A stretch of DNA of 63,562 nt, from positions 1 to 63,562 of the forward strand of contig JAEZTL010000010.1 in assembly GCA_023421395.1 (NCBI GenBank). The letters are read 5' to 3'. Made by a program: the position numbers and the translations under genes. The notes below the pieces were generated by a model that did no database searches, was not told the DNA's origin, and worked only from the letters and a program-made list of their open reading frames with translations. The stretch is from Bacillota bacterium (lineage in GTDB: Bacteria; Bacillota; Clostridia; Christensenellales; Aristaeellaceae). Position 1 is the stretch's first letter, and every line of letters starts with the position of its first letter. Below, one piece after another: positions 25,318-34,112 of the stretch.

Positions 25318-26076
25318 TTATGTGTCGGACTCGGCTTCGTTCGCCGAGGCAGGGCCTTCAGGCGCGCTTTCGGTTTCGATCAGGCGGGCCGGTGGCGCTT
25401 CGTAATAGGCGCGGTTTCCGCGGGCGGCCTCGGCGTGGGCGTCAGCGATGATTTCCGTGGCGCGATTGAGCGCCTTTTTCAGCGTCTCATGGGCCTGATC
25501 CAGCCGCTGCTGCGAAAGCGCGCGCAGGTTTTCCGATTCCTCGTTGGCATGCCGCATCATTTCGGCGTACTCCACATCCGCTCGGCTGGCGACGGTGAAG
25601 GCGTAATCCTTCGCGTCCCGTACGATGCGGGCGGCTTCCATCCTGGCGCCGGCCAGGAAGGCGGTTTCATCGATCTGCATCCGCTCCAATTGGTCGATGC
25701 GCGTCTTGGCCAGCGCCAGTTGATTGGCGTTATCGGTGATCTGCTGGTTCTTGGTTTCTTCCAGCTTTCTCAGCGCCGACTGCTTGTCCTCCTCGGCCTT
25801 TACGATCTTTTCCTCCGCCTTGGTGGCCTTTTCCTCCGCCTGGACGGCCTTTTCCTGGGCGGATTGCAGCTGCCGTGCGCTCTCTTCCAGCGCATCGCCC
25901 GCCACGTCGCCCGACCGGGCCGCGACCTTCAGGCCGATGGCCAGGAGCAGCACGATCACCACCAGCGCAGCCACCACCAAGAGGATCTGCCAGGGTTCGG
26001 CCGCCTTGACCAAGGCCTGAGCACCCGTATAAAACTGATTTGAAAAACCCTGAACCGACTGCCAAGCGCTTTCCAT
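25318..26076 (-). CDS. Single-pass membrane protein with long coiled coil
   Basis: The 252-residue protein has one membrane segment (about 29-48, WQILLVVAALVVIVLLLAIG) followed by some 170 residues of heptad-like, Ala/Glu/Lys-rich helix (VQAEEKATKAEEKIVKAEED, then repeats of similar type to about 220) and an acidic tail. The C-terminal half resembles DivIVA or ATP-synthase-b-like stalks. I cannot assign a family function. AAGGAGC lies 8 bases before ATG 26076. It lies 125 bases upstream of the response regulator on the same strand and may be part of that unit, perhaps as a scaffold. That is inference only. Confidence 0.75.
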   Translation of the reverse strand: MESAWQSVQGFSNQFYTGAQALVKAAEPWQILLVVAALVVIVLLLAIGLKVAARSGDVAGDALEESARQLQSAQEKAVQAEEKATKAEEKIVKAEEDKQSALRKLEETKNQQITDNANQLALAKTRIDQLERMQIDETAFLAGARMEAARIVRDAKDYAFTVASRADVEYAEMMRHANEESENLRALSQQRLDQAHETLKKALNRATEIIADAHAEAARGNRAYYEAPPARLIETESAPEGPASANEAESDT

Positions 26077-26117
26077 AGCGTTCGCTCCTTTTTTCCAAGT
26101 GAACCTTTCTTCCCTTG

Positions 26118-26146
26118 AATTTAGCACCTGGGCGAAACGATGTCAA
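26118..26146 (-). promoter_or_regulatory. Promoter for the coiled-coil membrane protein gene
   Basis: Minus-strand TTGACA (26146-26141), 17-base spacer, TAAATT (26123-26118), 42 bases before the start codon. Confidence 0.7.
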
Positions 26147-26178
26147 GCCGAGGTTTCGACCGCTTTTGTGGCGAAGCC

Positions 26179-26206
26179 ATGAATTCTTGTCCAATGAATT
26201 CTTGTC
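26179..26206. repeat. Two 13-base direct repeats over the threonine aldolase promoter
   Basis: ATGAATTCTTGTC occurs at 26179-26191 and again at 26194-26206, a 15-base period. The second copy covers the -35 element of the promoter at 26202, so the pair may be a regulator binding site. Confidence 0.6.
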
Positions 26207-26230
26207 AAACGCGTGCGGATGGCGTAATAT
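26202..26230 (+). promoter_or_regulatory. Promoter for the threonine aldolase gene
   Basis: TTGTCA (26202-26207), 17-base spacer, TAATAT (26225-26230), about 20 bases before the start codon. Confidence 0.7.
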
Positions 26231-26251
26231 AGGGAATTGGAGGTGTCGACA

Positions 26252-27265
26252 TTGCACTGGTTTCGAAACGACTATTCAAATGGCGCTCACAGCCGTGTGC
26301 TGGAACGCATTCTGCGCGAGAACCTGAGCCCCACGCCGGGCTATGGGGATGACGAATACTGCGAGCAGGCGCGGGCGCTGATCCGCCGGGAGATCGGGCG
26401 GGAAGACGCGCTGGTACGGTTTATCCCCGGCGGTACGCAAACCAACCAGCTGATGATCGCCCACGCCCTTCGCCCGCACGAGGCGGTGATCGCGGCCCAG
26501 ACCGGGCACATCAACGTGCATGAAACGGGCGCCATCGAAGCCACCGGCCACAAGGTGCTGACCGCGCCCGCCGGGGACGGTAAGCTGACGCCCGCGCTGA
26601 TCGAAGGGGTGCTCGCGGCCCATGACGGACCCCACATGGTGAAGCCCGCGATGGTGTACCTCTCCGACACCACGGAGTTGGGCACGCATTATTCGCGAAA
26701 GGAACTGTCGGCGATCCGCGCGCTCTGCCTTGAAAAAAGCCTGATCCTCTACCTGGACGGCGCGCGGCTGGCCTCCGCGCTGGCCGCGTCCGAGGGGGAC
26801 CTCACCATCCGGGACATTGCCCGGTTCACCGATTGCTTTTACATCGGCGGCACGAAAAACGGCGCGCTGATGGGCGAGGCGCTGGTCATCCTGCGGGAAG
26901 ACCTGAAGGTGGATATGGACTACGCAATCAAGCAGCGGGGCGCCATGATGGCGAAGGGACGACTGATGGGCATTCAGTTCCTGGCGCTTTTTGAGGACGG
27001 GCTATACTATGAAATCGGCCGCCATGAAAACGCGGTGGCGGCGCGGCTGCGCGCGGGAATTGAGGGCGAGGGCTTCCCGATGTTTACGGACTCCCGAACG
27101 AACCAGCTTTTCGTGCCGCTGCCGGAGGAAACGGTTCTCCGGCTCCGGGCGAACTTCCAATTCGAGGTCGAGGGCGAAGCGGAAGGCAGGAAGATTGTCC
27201 GCTTCGTGACCGGCTGGTCCACCACGGAAGAAGACGCGGACGCGTTGATCGCGGCGCTGAAATAA
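26252..27265 (+). CDS. Low-specificity L-threonine aldolase family PLP enzyme
   Basis: This 337-residue fold-type I PLP protein follows the threonine aldolase/beta-eliminating lyase pattern: RNDYSNGAHSRVLERIL at the start, LYLDGARLASALAAS with the PLP-binding Asp, and the Schiff-base lysine in YIGGTKNGALMG (K202). It would cleave L-threonine or allo-threonine to glycine and acetaldehyde. The start is TTG 26252, six bases after GGAGGTG; the TTG at 26237 lies within that site. It converges on the LysE exporter with 5 bases between stops. Substrate specificity is inferred from the family. Confidence 0.88.
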   Translation: MHWFRNDYSNGAHSRVLERILRENLSPTPGYGDDEYCEQARALIRREIGREDALVRFIPGGTQTNQLMIAHALRPHEAVIAAQTGHINVHETGAIEATGHKVLTAPAGDGKLTPALIEGVLAAHDGPHMVKPAMVYLSDTTELGTHYSRKELSAIRALCLEKSLILYLDGARLASALAASEGDLTIRDIARFTDCFYIGGTKNGALMGEALVILREDLKVDMDYAIKQRGAMMAKGRLMGIQFLALFEDGLYYEIGRHENAVAARLRAGIEGEGFPMFTDSRTNQLFVPLPEETVLRLRANFQFEVEGEAEGRKIVRFVTGWSTTEEDADALIAALK

Positions 27266-27270
27266 CCTTT

Positions 27271-27900
27271 TCATCCCTTGTAGAAGAGCGCCGCCGCGCC
27301 CAGCGCGAGAAACGCGGCGCCCGCCAGACGCGTGAGCCACAGGCCGGACGCAGAGCCCGCCCGGAGCCTTTCGGTCAGCTTGGAAGAAAAGAACGCGAGC
27401 ATCGAACAGTAGATCGTGCCGGTGGCGGCCAGCGTCGCGCCCAGAAGAAAAAACGGGAGCGGGCCGTAGGGCTGATTCGGCAGGATGAACTGCGGCAGAA
27501 ACGTGAGCAGAAACAGCGTGACCGCCGGATTCAGAAGGTCGGTTAGCATTCCTTGGAGGTAATATGCCCGCGCGGGCGCGGCGGCGACGGCGGCTGTCCG
27601 TCCGTCTGGGCCGCGTTTTGCCGTCAGTTGCCGTATTCCCATATAGATCAGGTAGACCGCGCCTGCGGATTTTACCGCACGGAAGGCCAACGGAGACTTT
27701 TGCAGCAGTACCGCCAGCCCCAGCGCGCACAGCGCGGATTGGATCAGCGTGCCTGTGCCGATGCCCAGCGCCGAGCATACGCCCGCCTTTCGCCCCTGCG
27801 CGGCGCTGCGGCTGAGCACGAACACCGAATCCGCCCCGGGCGTGATGTTGAGGAGGATGCCGCTCGTCAGAAACACGAGGTAGTTGGTGATGCCCAGCAT
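27271..27900 (-). CDS. LysE/RhtB family amino-acid exporter
   Basis: The 209-residue membrane protein has about six hydrophobic segments and the LysE signature at the N-terminus (SGILLNITPGADSVFVLSRS), plus YLIYMGIRQL and LLNPAVTLFLLTFLPQF. Family members export lysine, arginine, threonine or homoserine; specificity is unknown. GGGAGC lies 7 bases before ATG 27900. It is convergent with the threonine aldolase gene and separated from the upstream paaK unit by a terminator. Confidence 0.9.
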   Translation of the reverse strand: MLGITNYLVFLTSGILLNITPGADSVFVLSRSAAQGRKAGVCSALGIGTGTLIQSALCALGLAVLLQKSPLAFRAVKSAGAVYLIYMGIRQLTAKRGPDGRTAAVAAAPARAYYLQGMLTDLLNPAVTLFLLTFLPQFILPNQPYGPLPFFLLGATLAATGTIYCSMLAFFSSKLTERLRAGSASGLWLTRLAGAAFLALGAAALFYKG

Positions 27901-27969
27901 GATTTCGCTCCCGTCTTGAATCGGTGCAAGCATCCGGTGGGAGATCTCAGGCCGCTCTTTTCAGGACAA

Positions 27970-28014
27970 AGAAAAAACAGGGCCGCGCCGTGATTTCAAG
28001 TATACGGCGCGGCC
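27970..28014 (-). terminator. Intrinsic terminator of the Trp-regulated operon
   Basis: On the minus strand GGCCGCGCCGT (28014-28004) pairs with ACGGCGCGGCC (27991-27981) and is followed by CTGTTTTTTC. It lies 20 bases after the ligase stop codon. Confidence 0.9.
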
Positions 28015-28033
28015 ATGCCGGTGTCAATCGGAG

Positions 28034-29266
28034 TCAATACCGGTTGTCAAAGATGCGGGTGGACTTTTTCTCGCTCCTGGGCAGGTCACCGATGGCGACA
28101 GGCAGTACAATTACCGAAATACCGATGCGGTTTTTGAATTCCCGGCCAATTTCCTGGGCGGATTCCTTGGGTTCGTAGCCGGGGTTCAGCTCCACGAACA
28201 GCCGGCATTCGTCCTTGCCGTTCATGTGGTCCAGCATGAATTGGTATTCGCTGGAAGCCGAAGGCACGGTTTTCAGCATTTCGTCGATCTGGCTGGGGAA
28301 GATGTTGACGCCCTTGACCTTCACCATGTCGTCCGTGCGGCCGATCAGGGTATCGATGCGGGGGTAGGGGGAGCCGCAGGCGCAGTCGCCGGGCAGGAAC
28401 CTCGTCAGGTCATGGGTGCGGTAGCGAATGAGCGGCGCACCCTCTTTTTTGAGGGTGGTGATCACCAACTCGCCGATCTCTCCGTCGGGCACGTTTTCCC
28501 CGGTCTTGGGGTCCACAATCTCGCAGTAGATGTAGTCGTCCCAGATGTGCATGCCGCACTCATGCCGGCAGCTCATGCCGATGCCGGGGCCGTAGACCTC
28601 GGTGAGGCCATAGATGTCATAGAGTTCAATGCCCAGTTCGCCCGCGATGCGCCTTCGCATTTTCTCGCCCCATCGCTCGGAACCGATGATGCCCTTTTTC
28701 AGGTGAATTCTGTCCCGGATGCCGCGCTTTGCGATCTCCTCCGCGAGGAGAAGGGCGTAAGAGGACGTGGCGCAGAGTACGGTGGACTTCATGTCCTCCA
28801 TCATCCTGAGCTGCTTGTCGGTGTTGCCCGGGCCCATGGGGATGACCATGGCACCCAGCCGTTCCGCGCCGTTCTGGAAGCCGATGCCCGCCGTCCACAG
28901 GCCGTAGCCGGGGGTTACGTGTACGCGGTCCAGGTTCGTGAGCCCCGCCATCCGGTAGCAGCGCTCGAACATGATCGCCCAGTCCTCGACATCCTTCCGG
29001 GTATAGGGAATGATGACCGGTGTGCCCGTGGTGCCGGAGGACGAGTGGATGCGCACAATTTCCTCCTCGGGTACGCTCATCAGCCCCAGTGGGTAGGCTT
29101 CGCGCAGGTCGCCCTTCCAGGTGAAGGGCAGCCTCTCAAAATCCTCCTGGTACTTGACGGCGTCCACGTCGACGCCCTCGAGTTTTTTCTGATAGAAACA
29201 CGGCGCGGCGGTGAGCTTTTTCAGCTGCGCTTTGACGAGATCAAACTGGGTATCGGTCATCTTCAC
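28034..29266 (-). CDS. paaK: Phenylacetate-CoA ligase family protein (arylacetate-CoA ligase)
   Basis: The 410-residue adenylating enzyme has the PaaK ATP loop IHSSSGTTGTPVIIPYT (about 93-109), the YDIYGLTEVYGPG motif, and the C-terminal IGRTDDMVKVKGVNIFPSQI lid. It joins an arylacetic acid to CoA using ATP. It overlaps iorB by four bases (ATGA at 29263-29266) in a seven-gene unit under a tryptophan T-box. The natural substrate here is therefore most likely indole-3-acetate, feeding IorAB; phenylacetate remains possible. It is the last gene before the terminator. Confidence 0.9.
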   Translation of the reverse strand: MKMTDTQFDLVKAQLKKLTAAPCFYQKKLEGVDVDAVKYQEDFERLPFTWKGDLREAYPLGLMSVPEEEIVRIHSSSGTTGTPVIIPYTRKDVEDWAIMFERCYRMAGLTNLDRVHVTPGYGLWTAGIGFQNGAERLGAMVIPMGPGNTDKQLRMMEDMKSTVLCATSSYALLLAEEIAKRGIRDRIHLKKGIIGSERWGEKMRRRIAGELGIELYDIYGLTEVYGPGIGMSCRHECGMHIWDDYIYCEIVDPKTGENVPDGEIGELVITTLKKEGAPLIRYRTHDLTRFLPGDCACGSPYPRIDTLIGRTDDMVKVKGVNIFPSQIDEMLKTVPSASSEYQFMLDHMNGKDECRLFVELNPGYEPKESAQEIGREFKNRIGISVIVLPVAIGDLPRSEKKSTRIFDNRY

Positions 29267-29856
29267 GGCGCAATCGCTCCCTTCGTAATGGCGCTTGCGC
29301 CCATGCGCAGCGCGGAGAGGTTGACGGAAAGGAATTTTCCACCCATTTCGCCGAGCGCGGCTTCGAGTTCGCCCGTGGTCAGCCCCAGCGCGCCCGAGGC
29401 CGCCGCCGCGCCGAGAAGCGCCATGTTGGCCGCGCGGCTCGAGCCCACGGCCCGGCAGATGGGCTCGGTGTCGATTTCATGCAGCGCGGCCCTCGCGGCG
29501 ATGTAAGAAAGCATCTCCGCCGGATCGTAGCCGCCCCCCGCCAGCGACGCCGTGACGGGCTGCACCGCCTTGGTGCCCGTCACCACCACGCCGCCGGGCT
29601 TCAGATAGGAAAGGCAGCGGACCGCTTCCGCGGGCTCCAGCGCCAGAATCAGATCCGCCGCGCCCATGGGGATCAGCGGGGAATGGGAAGGGCCCAGCCG
29701 AACGTGGCTCACCACCGATCCGCCCCGCTGCGCCATGCCGATGGTCTCCGCGGTGCGGGCGAAGAGCCCTTTCATCATCGCGGCGCGGGCGACCAGCTTC
29801 GAAGCCAGCACCACGCCCTGCCCGCCGACGCCGGATATCAGAATGTTGCCCGTCAT
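29263..29856 (-). CDS. iorB: Indolepyruvate:ferredoxin oxidoreductase, beta subunit
   Basis: The 197-residue subunit is the gamma-type 2-oxoacid oxidoreductase domain: NILISGVGGQGVVLASKLVA at the start and AETIGMAQRGGSVVSHVRLG, diagnostic for IorB. With IorA it interconverts indolepyruvate plus CoA with indoleacetyl-CoA plus CO2, using ferredoxin. The start ATG 29856 overlaps the iorA stop by four bases, and its own stop overlaps the ligase start. Tight coupling of all three supports one pathway. Confidence 0.93.
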   Translation of the reverse strand: MTGNILISGVGGQGVVLASKLVARAAMMKGLFARTAETIGMAQRGGSVVSHVRLGPSHSPLIPMGAADLILALEPAEAVRCLSYLKPGGVVVTGTKAVQPVTASLAGGGYDPAEMLSYIAARAALHEIDTEPICRAVGSSRAANMALLGAAAASGALGLTTGELEAALGEMGGKFLSVNLSALRMGASAITKGAIAP

Positions 29857-31664
29857 CGCGCGTCCTCCTCTCCGATGGCCTTCAAGGGACAAACCTGCGC
29901 GCACAGGCCGCAGCCGTTGCAAAGCGACGGCTCAATGCGCACCCCATCTTTTTCCACCGTGAGCGCCGGACATCCCAGGAGCTTCACGCAGGTTTTACAG
30001 GCGGTGCACTTTTCCGGATCGATCCGGCACACCTTCACCTTTTTGATGTTGGCGATGCAGGGGGACTTGAAGATCACCGCGCGAACGCCGGTACCTTCCA
30101 CGGCGCGTTTGACCGCGGAAACCGCCGAGCGGTGGTCCAGCGGATCGGCCTCGATCACCGGGTTCACGCCCAGCGCCTCCAGCACTTTCGGGATGGAGAG
30201 GGGCTTTGACTGCCCGCCCATCATGGTGCGCCCGGTGCCGGGATGGGGCTGGTTACCGGTCATGGCGGTGGTGGAATTGTCCAGCACAATCAGCACCATG
30301 TCGCTTGCGTTGTAGACCGCGTTGACCACGCCGGGAATGCCGGAGGCGAAGAAGGTGGAATCGCCTACAAAGGCGAATAGAAGCGCGTCGCTGTCAATCC
30401 GGCCGATGCCCTGGGCCACGGTGATTCCCGCGCCCATGCAAAGGCAGGTGTCTACCATGTTGAGAGGCGCGGCGTTTCCCAGCGTATAGCAGCCGATATC
30501 TCCGGTAAAAAAGGCCTTTTTTCCCCGGGCCGCCGCCTTGACCGCGTAGAACGAAGCCCGGTGGGGGCACCCGGCGCAGAGCACCGGCGGCCTTACGGGG
30601 AGCGCGGGCGCATCGGCGGGGACGGATTCCGGAACGCTCTGGCCCAGGAAGCGGGCGATATCCCCGCGGACACTCTCCACGCTGTTCTCCCCGGCGACGC
30701 GGGTGTCGCCGGACAGCTTCCCGCGGATGGTGACTGCCAGATGGTGCTTGCCGACAAGGTGCAAAAGCGCCCGCTCGATCACCGGGTCCAATTCCTCCAG
30801 CACCAGCACCTCGTCCAGCCCCTTCAAAAATTCCAGCGCCAGTTTTTCCGGGAACGGGTGGGGCGTGGCAACCTTGAGAAGCCGAAGCTGCTTGAGGTCC
30901 AGGGTTTCCATCGCGTATTCGTAGCTGACGCCGCCGGAAGCGACGCCGCGCGCGGCGTCCGGCGCGCCGGAAATCTCATTAAAGGGGAGTGCGGAGAAAT
31001 CGTCGCCAATCTCAGGATTCCTTGCCTCGATCATGAGATGATTCTGGTACGAAAGGCGGGGAAAGATGACCCACCGGCCCGGGTCGCGTTGAAAGCCTTC
31101 CGGTTCCCTGACATCAAGCGAAGGCAGAAGGGCCACGCTGGCGCAGCCGTGGCAGACGCGCGTGGTGGGCCGGAAGAGCACCGGTGTCCGGTATTTTTCA
31201 GAGCATTCAAATGCGTCCGCGATCAAACGGTAAGCTTCCTCCGGACTCGTGGGATCGAATACCGGAAGCTTTGAAAAGAGCGCGAACTGGCGTGTATCCT
31301 GTTCGGTCTGGGAGGAGATGGGACCGGGATCGTCCGCGACCACCACCACCATGCCGCCCTTAATGCCGACGTAGGCGAGGCTCATCAGTGGGTCGGAAGC
31401 CACGTTGAGGCCTACCTGCTTCATCGTGACCATGGCGCGCGCGCCCGCGTAGGCCGCACCCGCGGCCACCTCCAGCGCGGACTTTTCGTTGGTGGACCAC
31501 TCCACATACACATTGCCGCCTGAATGCTTCGCGGCGGCTTCCAGGATTTCGGTGGAGGGCGTTCCGGGGTAGCCGGAGACAAACCGGACGCCCGCGCGAA
31601 TCGCGCCCAGCGCGATGGCCTCGTTGCCCATCATCAGGCGGCGGTTCTCGGTCGTTTCTCGCAT
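29853..31664 (-). CDS. iorA: Indolepyruvate:ferredoxin oxidoreductase, alpha subunit
   Basis: The 603-residue subunit has the pyrimidine-binding domain (MMGNEAIALGAIRAGVRFVS, SGYPGTPSTEI), the TPP pyrophosphate domain (GDIGCYTLG and GDSTFFASGIPGVVNAVYN with LDNSTTAMTGNQPHPGTG), and a C-terminal ferredoxin domain with two 4Fe-4S motifs (CTACKTC...GCP and CNGCGLCAQVCP). This is the full IorA layout. ATG 31664 has CGGGAGT 8 bases upstream and lies only 26 bases after ecfT, so it is read from the T-box promoter. Known family members work catabolically in Thermococcales and anabolically in some methanogens; the regulation here favours the anabolic direction. Confidence 0.93.
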   Translation of the reverse strand: MRETTENRRLMMGNEAIALGAIRAGVRFVSGYPGTPSTEILEAAAKHSGGNVYVEWSTNEKSALEVAAGAAYAGARAMVTMKQVGLNVASDPLMSLAYVGIKGGMVVVVADDPGPISSQTEQDTRQFALFSKLPVFDPTSPEEAYRLIADAFECSEKYRTPVLFRPTTRVCHGCASVALLPSLDVREPEGFQRDPGRWVIFPRLSYQNHLMIEARNPEIGDDFSALPFNEISGAPDAARGVASGGVSYEYAMETLDLKQLRLLKVATPHPFPEKLALEFLKGLDEVLVLEELDPVIERALLHLVGKHHLAVTIRGKLSGDTRVAGENSVESVRGDIARFLGQSVPESVPADAPALPVRPPVLCAGCPHRASFYAVKAAARGKKAFFTGDIGCYTLGNAAPLNMVDTCLCMGAGITVAQGIGRIDSDALLFAFVGDSTFFASGIPGVVNAVYNASDMVLIVLDNSTTAMTGNQPHPGTGRTMMGGQSKPLSIPKVLEALGVNPVIEADPLDHRSAVSAVKRAVEGTGVRAVIFKSPCIANIKKVKVCRIDPEKCTACKTCVKLLGCPALTVEKDGVRIEPSLCNGCGLCAQVCPLKAIGEEDAR

Positions 31665-31690
31665 TGAAAAGACTCCCGTTGCGTTGTATT

Positions 31691-32452
31691 TCAAAGGAGG
31701 GCCGCCAGCGCGACCAGCGCGATAGCGAGGATAAGCGCCCCCCAATCGATCCATTTCATATGGTAGGACTTGTAGCTGGAGCCGCGGACCCGGAGGGAAA
31801 AGCCGCGAAGTTCCGCCGAAATCGCGCCCCGGTCGATCCGCTCTACCGAGCTGATGAGAAGCGGCACACACAGCGGCAGGATCAGCCGGATCTTGCGGAA
31901 GATGTTCCGGGTGTCGAAGTCGACGCCCCGGGAGGTCTGCGCCGCCATGATGTCCGAAGCCTCCGCCGTGAAAATCGGAATAAAGCGCATGGACGTGGTC
32001 AACGCGAACACGTACTTATAGGGTACGCGCAGTTTCTCCACCAGCATTCCGGAGAGATCCGAAACCTGCGTGACCGACAGCATGATCGCCAGCGGCAATG
32101 TGGCGGCGATCATCCGGAGCACGAAGAGCAGCGAAAACATCACGCCTTCGTCGGTAATCGTCAGGCCCGGCAGGATGGTCAGCAGCGTCCGACCGTCCCG
32201 GATGACCAGCACCTGTACCAAAAACAGCAGGATGGAGAACTTGATAAGCGCCGTCACCATCCGGAGCGCCCGCCGGAAGAGCCCCGCGGAATACGCCAGT
32301 ACCAATGATACCACAAGGATGCCCAATATGAAAAGCAGCTTCGCGCTGACAAAGCAAGCGGTGCACAAAAAGACCGCCGCGAGCATCTTGGTCAGCGGAT
32401 TCAACCGGTGGAGGAGGGAAGTGCCCGGCACGTAATCGAGAAATCCGCCCAT
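31691..32452 (-). CDS. ecfT: ECF transporter transmembrane subunit EcfT
   Basis: This 253-residue membrane protein has about five to six hydrophobic segments and the two EcfT coupling motifs: AAQTSRGVDFDTRN near 165-178 and ISAELRGFSLRV near 210-221 (the short Arg-Gly pairs that touch the ATPases). It couples ATP hydrolysis to movement of the substrate-binding S component. Its start codon shares one base with the stop of the upstream ATPase gene (TGATG). Being encoded with its own S component, it is a dedicated (group I-like) ECF system. Confidence 0.9.
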   Translation of the reverse strand: MGGFLDYVPGTSLLHRLNPLTKMLAAVFLCTACFVSAKLLFILGILVVSLVLAYSAGLFRRALRMVTALIKFSILLFLVQVLVIRDGRTLLTILPGLTITDEGVMFSLLFVLRMIAATLPLAIMLSVTQVSDLSGMLVEKLRVPYKYVFALTTSMRFIPIFTAEASDIMAAQTSRGVDFDTRNIFRKIRLILPLCVPLLISSVERIDRGAISAELRGFSLRVRGSSYKSYHMKWIDWGALILAIALVALAALL

Positions 32453-33249
32453 CAGCGCACCCGCCCTTCAATCGCCGTGACCATCTGTTCGATGGTAAAC
32501 ACGCCTCGGAACCTATCGCCCAGGCGCAGCGCCAACTGGGGAATCTGCGCCGGCGCCACCGATGCCCGCGCAAGCAGATCGGCGTCAGCCATGATTGCCT
32601 CCGCAGGCCCGTCGCCGATCAATCGTCCGCCGGCCACCACCAGCACGCGCCGCGCGAAGTCCTGCACGACCTCCATGTCGTGGCAGACCATGAGGACTGT
32701 CGCCCCCGCCCGGTTTCGCGCCGAAATCTTCTCCATGATCTCCATGCATTCCCGGTAGTCAAGGCCGGTGGTGGGCTCGTCCAGAATCATCACATCCGGC
32801 TCGCAGGCCATCAAGGAAGCCAGCGCGATGCGCTGCCGCTCGCCCCGGCTCATGGAAAAGGGGTTGCGGCTGCCGTCGAAGCCAAATTCCGAAAGCGTGG
32901 CTTCCAGCTTCAGCGCCCGCTCGGCGGGGTCGTCCACGGTCAGTTCCAACCCGAAGAGGATCTCCTCGCGGACGGTGCTGCGGCAGATCTGCCGGTCCGG
33001 GTTCTGGAAGAGAAACCCCACCGACCGCGCCAGGCGGCTCACTCGGGTTGACTTTGTGTCCATGCCGTTCACCGTCACGCTGCCCTTGACCGGTTTTAAA
33101 AGCCCGTTGCACAGCTTGGAGATGGTGGTCTTGCCCGCGCCATTCTCACCGATGACCGCCGCGAATTCGCCCTTCTCCAGGCGGAAGGATACGTCCTCGA
33201 TGGTTCGGCCTCCGTCGTAACCGAAGGAGACCTGTGAAAACGCGATCAT
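32452..33249 (-). CDS. ecfA2: ECF transporter ATPase, second subunit
   Basis: The 265-residue ABC ATPase has Walker A VIGENGAGKTTISK (about 36-49), signature MSRGERQRIALASL (Gly-1 of SGG replaced by Arg), Walker B DVMILDEPTTGLD and switch His in MVCHDMEVV. It overlaps the first ATPase by four bases and EcfT by one. Two different ATPases form the usual asymmetric EcfA-EcfA' pair. The symbol follows position in the operon and is tentative. Confidence 0.88.
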   Translation of the reverse strand: MIAFSQVSFGYDGGRTIEDVSFRLEKGEFAAVIGENGAGKTTISKLCNGLLKPVKGSVTVNGMDTKSTRVSRLARSVGFLFQNPDRQICRSTVREEILFGLELTVDDPAERALKLEATLSEFGFDGSRNPFSMSRGERQRIALASLMACEPDVMILDEPTTGLDYRECMEIMEKISARNRAGATVLMVCHDMEVVQDFARRVLVVAGGRLIGDGPAEAIMADADLLARASVAPAQIPQLALRLGDRFRGVFTIEQMVTAIEGRVR

Positions 33250-34085
33250 TTCAGCACCTCCCGCACCATCCGCTCCGCCTCTGCGACGTTCACCGGAAGC
33301 GCGCCGCCGTACAGGCCGCGCACCTTCAGCTCATGAGCGAGGGAGGCCACCCGCGGCGCGTTGACGCCCGCGCCGGTCAGCGCCTCGATATTCTGGATGA
33401 CGGATCGCACCGCGCCGTCCAGAATCACGCGGCCGCCATCCATGACCGTCAGCCGCTTTGCGTATTCGCACAGCAGCATGATTTTTTGCTCCACCACGAC
33501 GATGGTCATGCCGAACCGCTCGTTGAGCATCTTCAGCATCTCGAACACCATCACGCTGCTCCGGGGATCGAGTTCTCCGGTAGGTTCGTCCAGCACCAGC
33601 ACGCTGGGCTTCAGCGCCACGATCGCCGCGATGGCGACCTTCTGTTTCTGGCCGCCGGAGAGAGAGGCGATGGCGCGGTGGCGCAGGGTGGATATCCCCA
33701 TCGTCTCAAGCGCCCCGGTCAGACGTCCTTCTATCTCTCCACGGGGTACTCCGAAGTTCTCGAGGCCGAACAAAAGTTCGTCTTCTACGATGGAGGCCAC
33801 CATCTGCCCGTCGATGTCCTGAAACACGCTGCCCACGACCTGTGAGAGCTTTGCCGGCCCGGCGTCGATGGTATCCAGGCCGCCCACCTCAGCGTGTCCG
33901 TAGAAGTCGCCGCTGTAGTAGTGGGGTACGACGCCGCTGAGGACATAGGTCAGCGTGGTCTTGCCCGCGCCGCTGGGGCCGATGATGCCGACGAATTCGC
34001 CCGGCCCGATGGACAGGTTGACGTCGGTCAATGCGAAGCCGGGCGCATTCTTATACTGAAAATTCAGGCCGGTCAGACGGATCAT
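33246..34085 (-). CDS. ecfA1: ECF transporter ATPase, first subunit
   Basis: The 279-residue ABC ATPase has Walker A GIIGPSGAGKTTLTYVLSG (about 33-51), the Q-loop VGSVFQDIDGQM typical of ECF ATPases, signature SLSGGQKQKVAIAA and Walker B SVLVLDEPTGELD. GGAGGTC lies 6 bases before ATG 34085. It follows the S-component gene by 27 bases. It energises uptake of whatever the S component binds. Confidence 0.9.
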   Translation of the reverse strand: MIRLTGLNFQYKNAPGFALTDVNLSIGPGEFVGIIGPSGAGKTTLTYVLSGVVPHYYSGDFYGHAEVGGLDTIDAGPAKLSQVVGSVFQDIDGQMVASIVEDELLFGLENFGVPRGEIEGRLTGALETMGISTLRHRAIASLSGGQKQKVAIAAIVALKPSVLVLDEPTGELDPRSSVMVFEMLKMLNERFGMTIVVVEQKIMLLCEYAKRLTVMDGGRVILDGAVRSVIQNIEALTGAGVNAPRVASLAHELKVRGLYGGALPVNVAEAERMVREVLK

Positions 34086-34112
34086 GGTTGACCTCCACCG
34101 CGTGCGTTCGGG

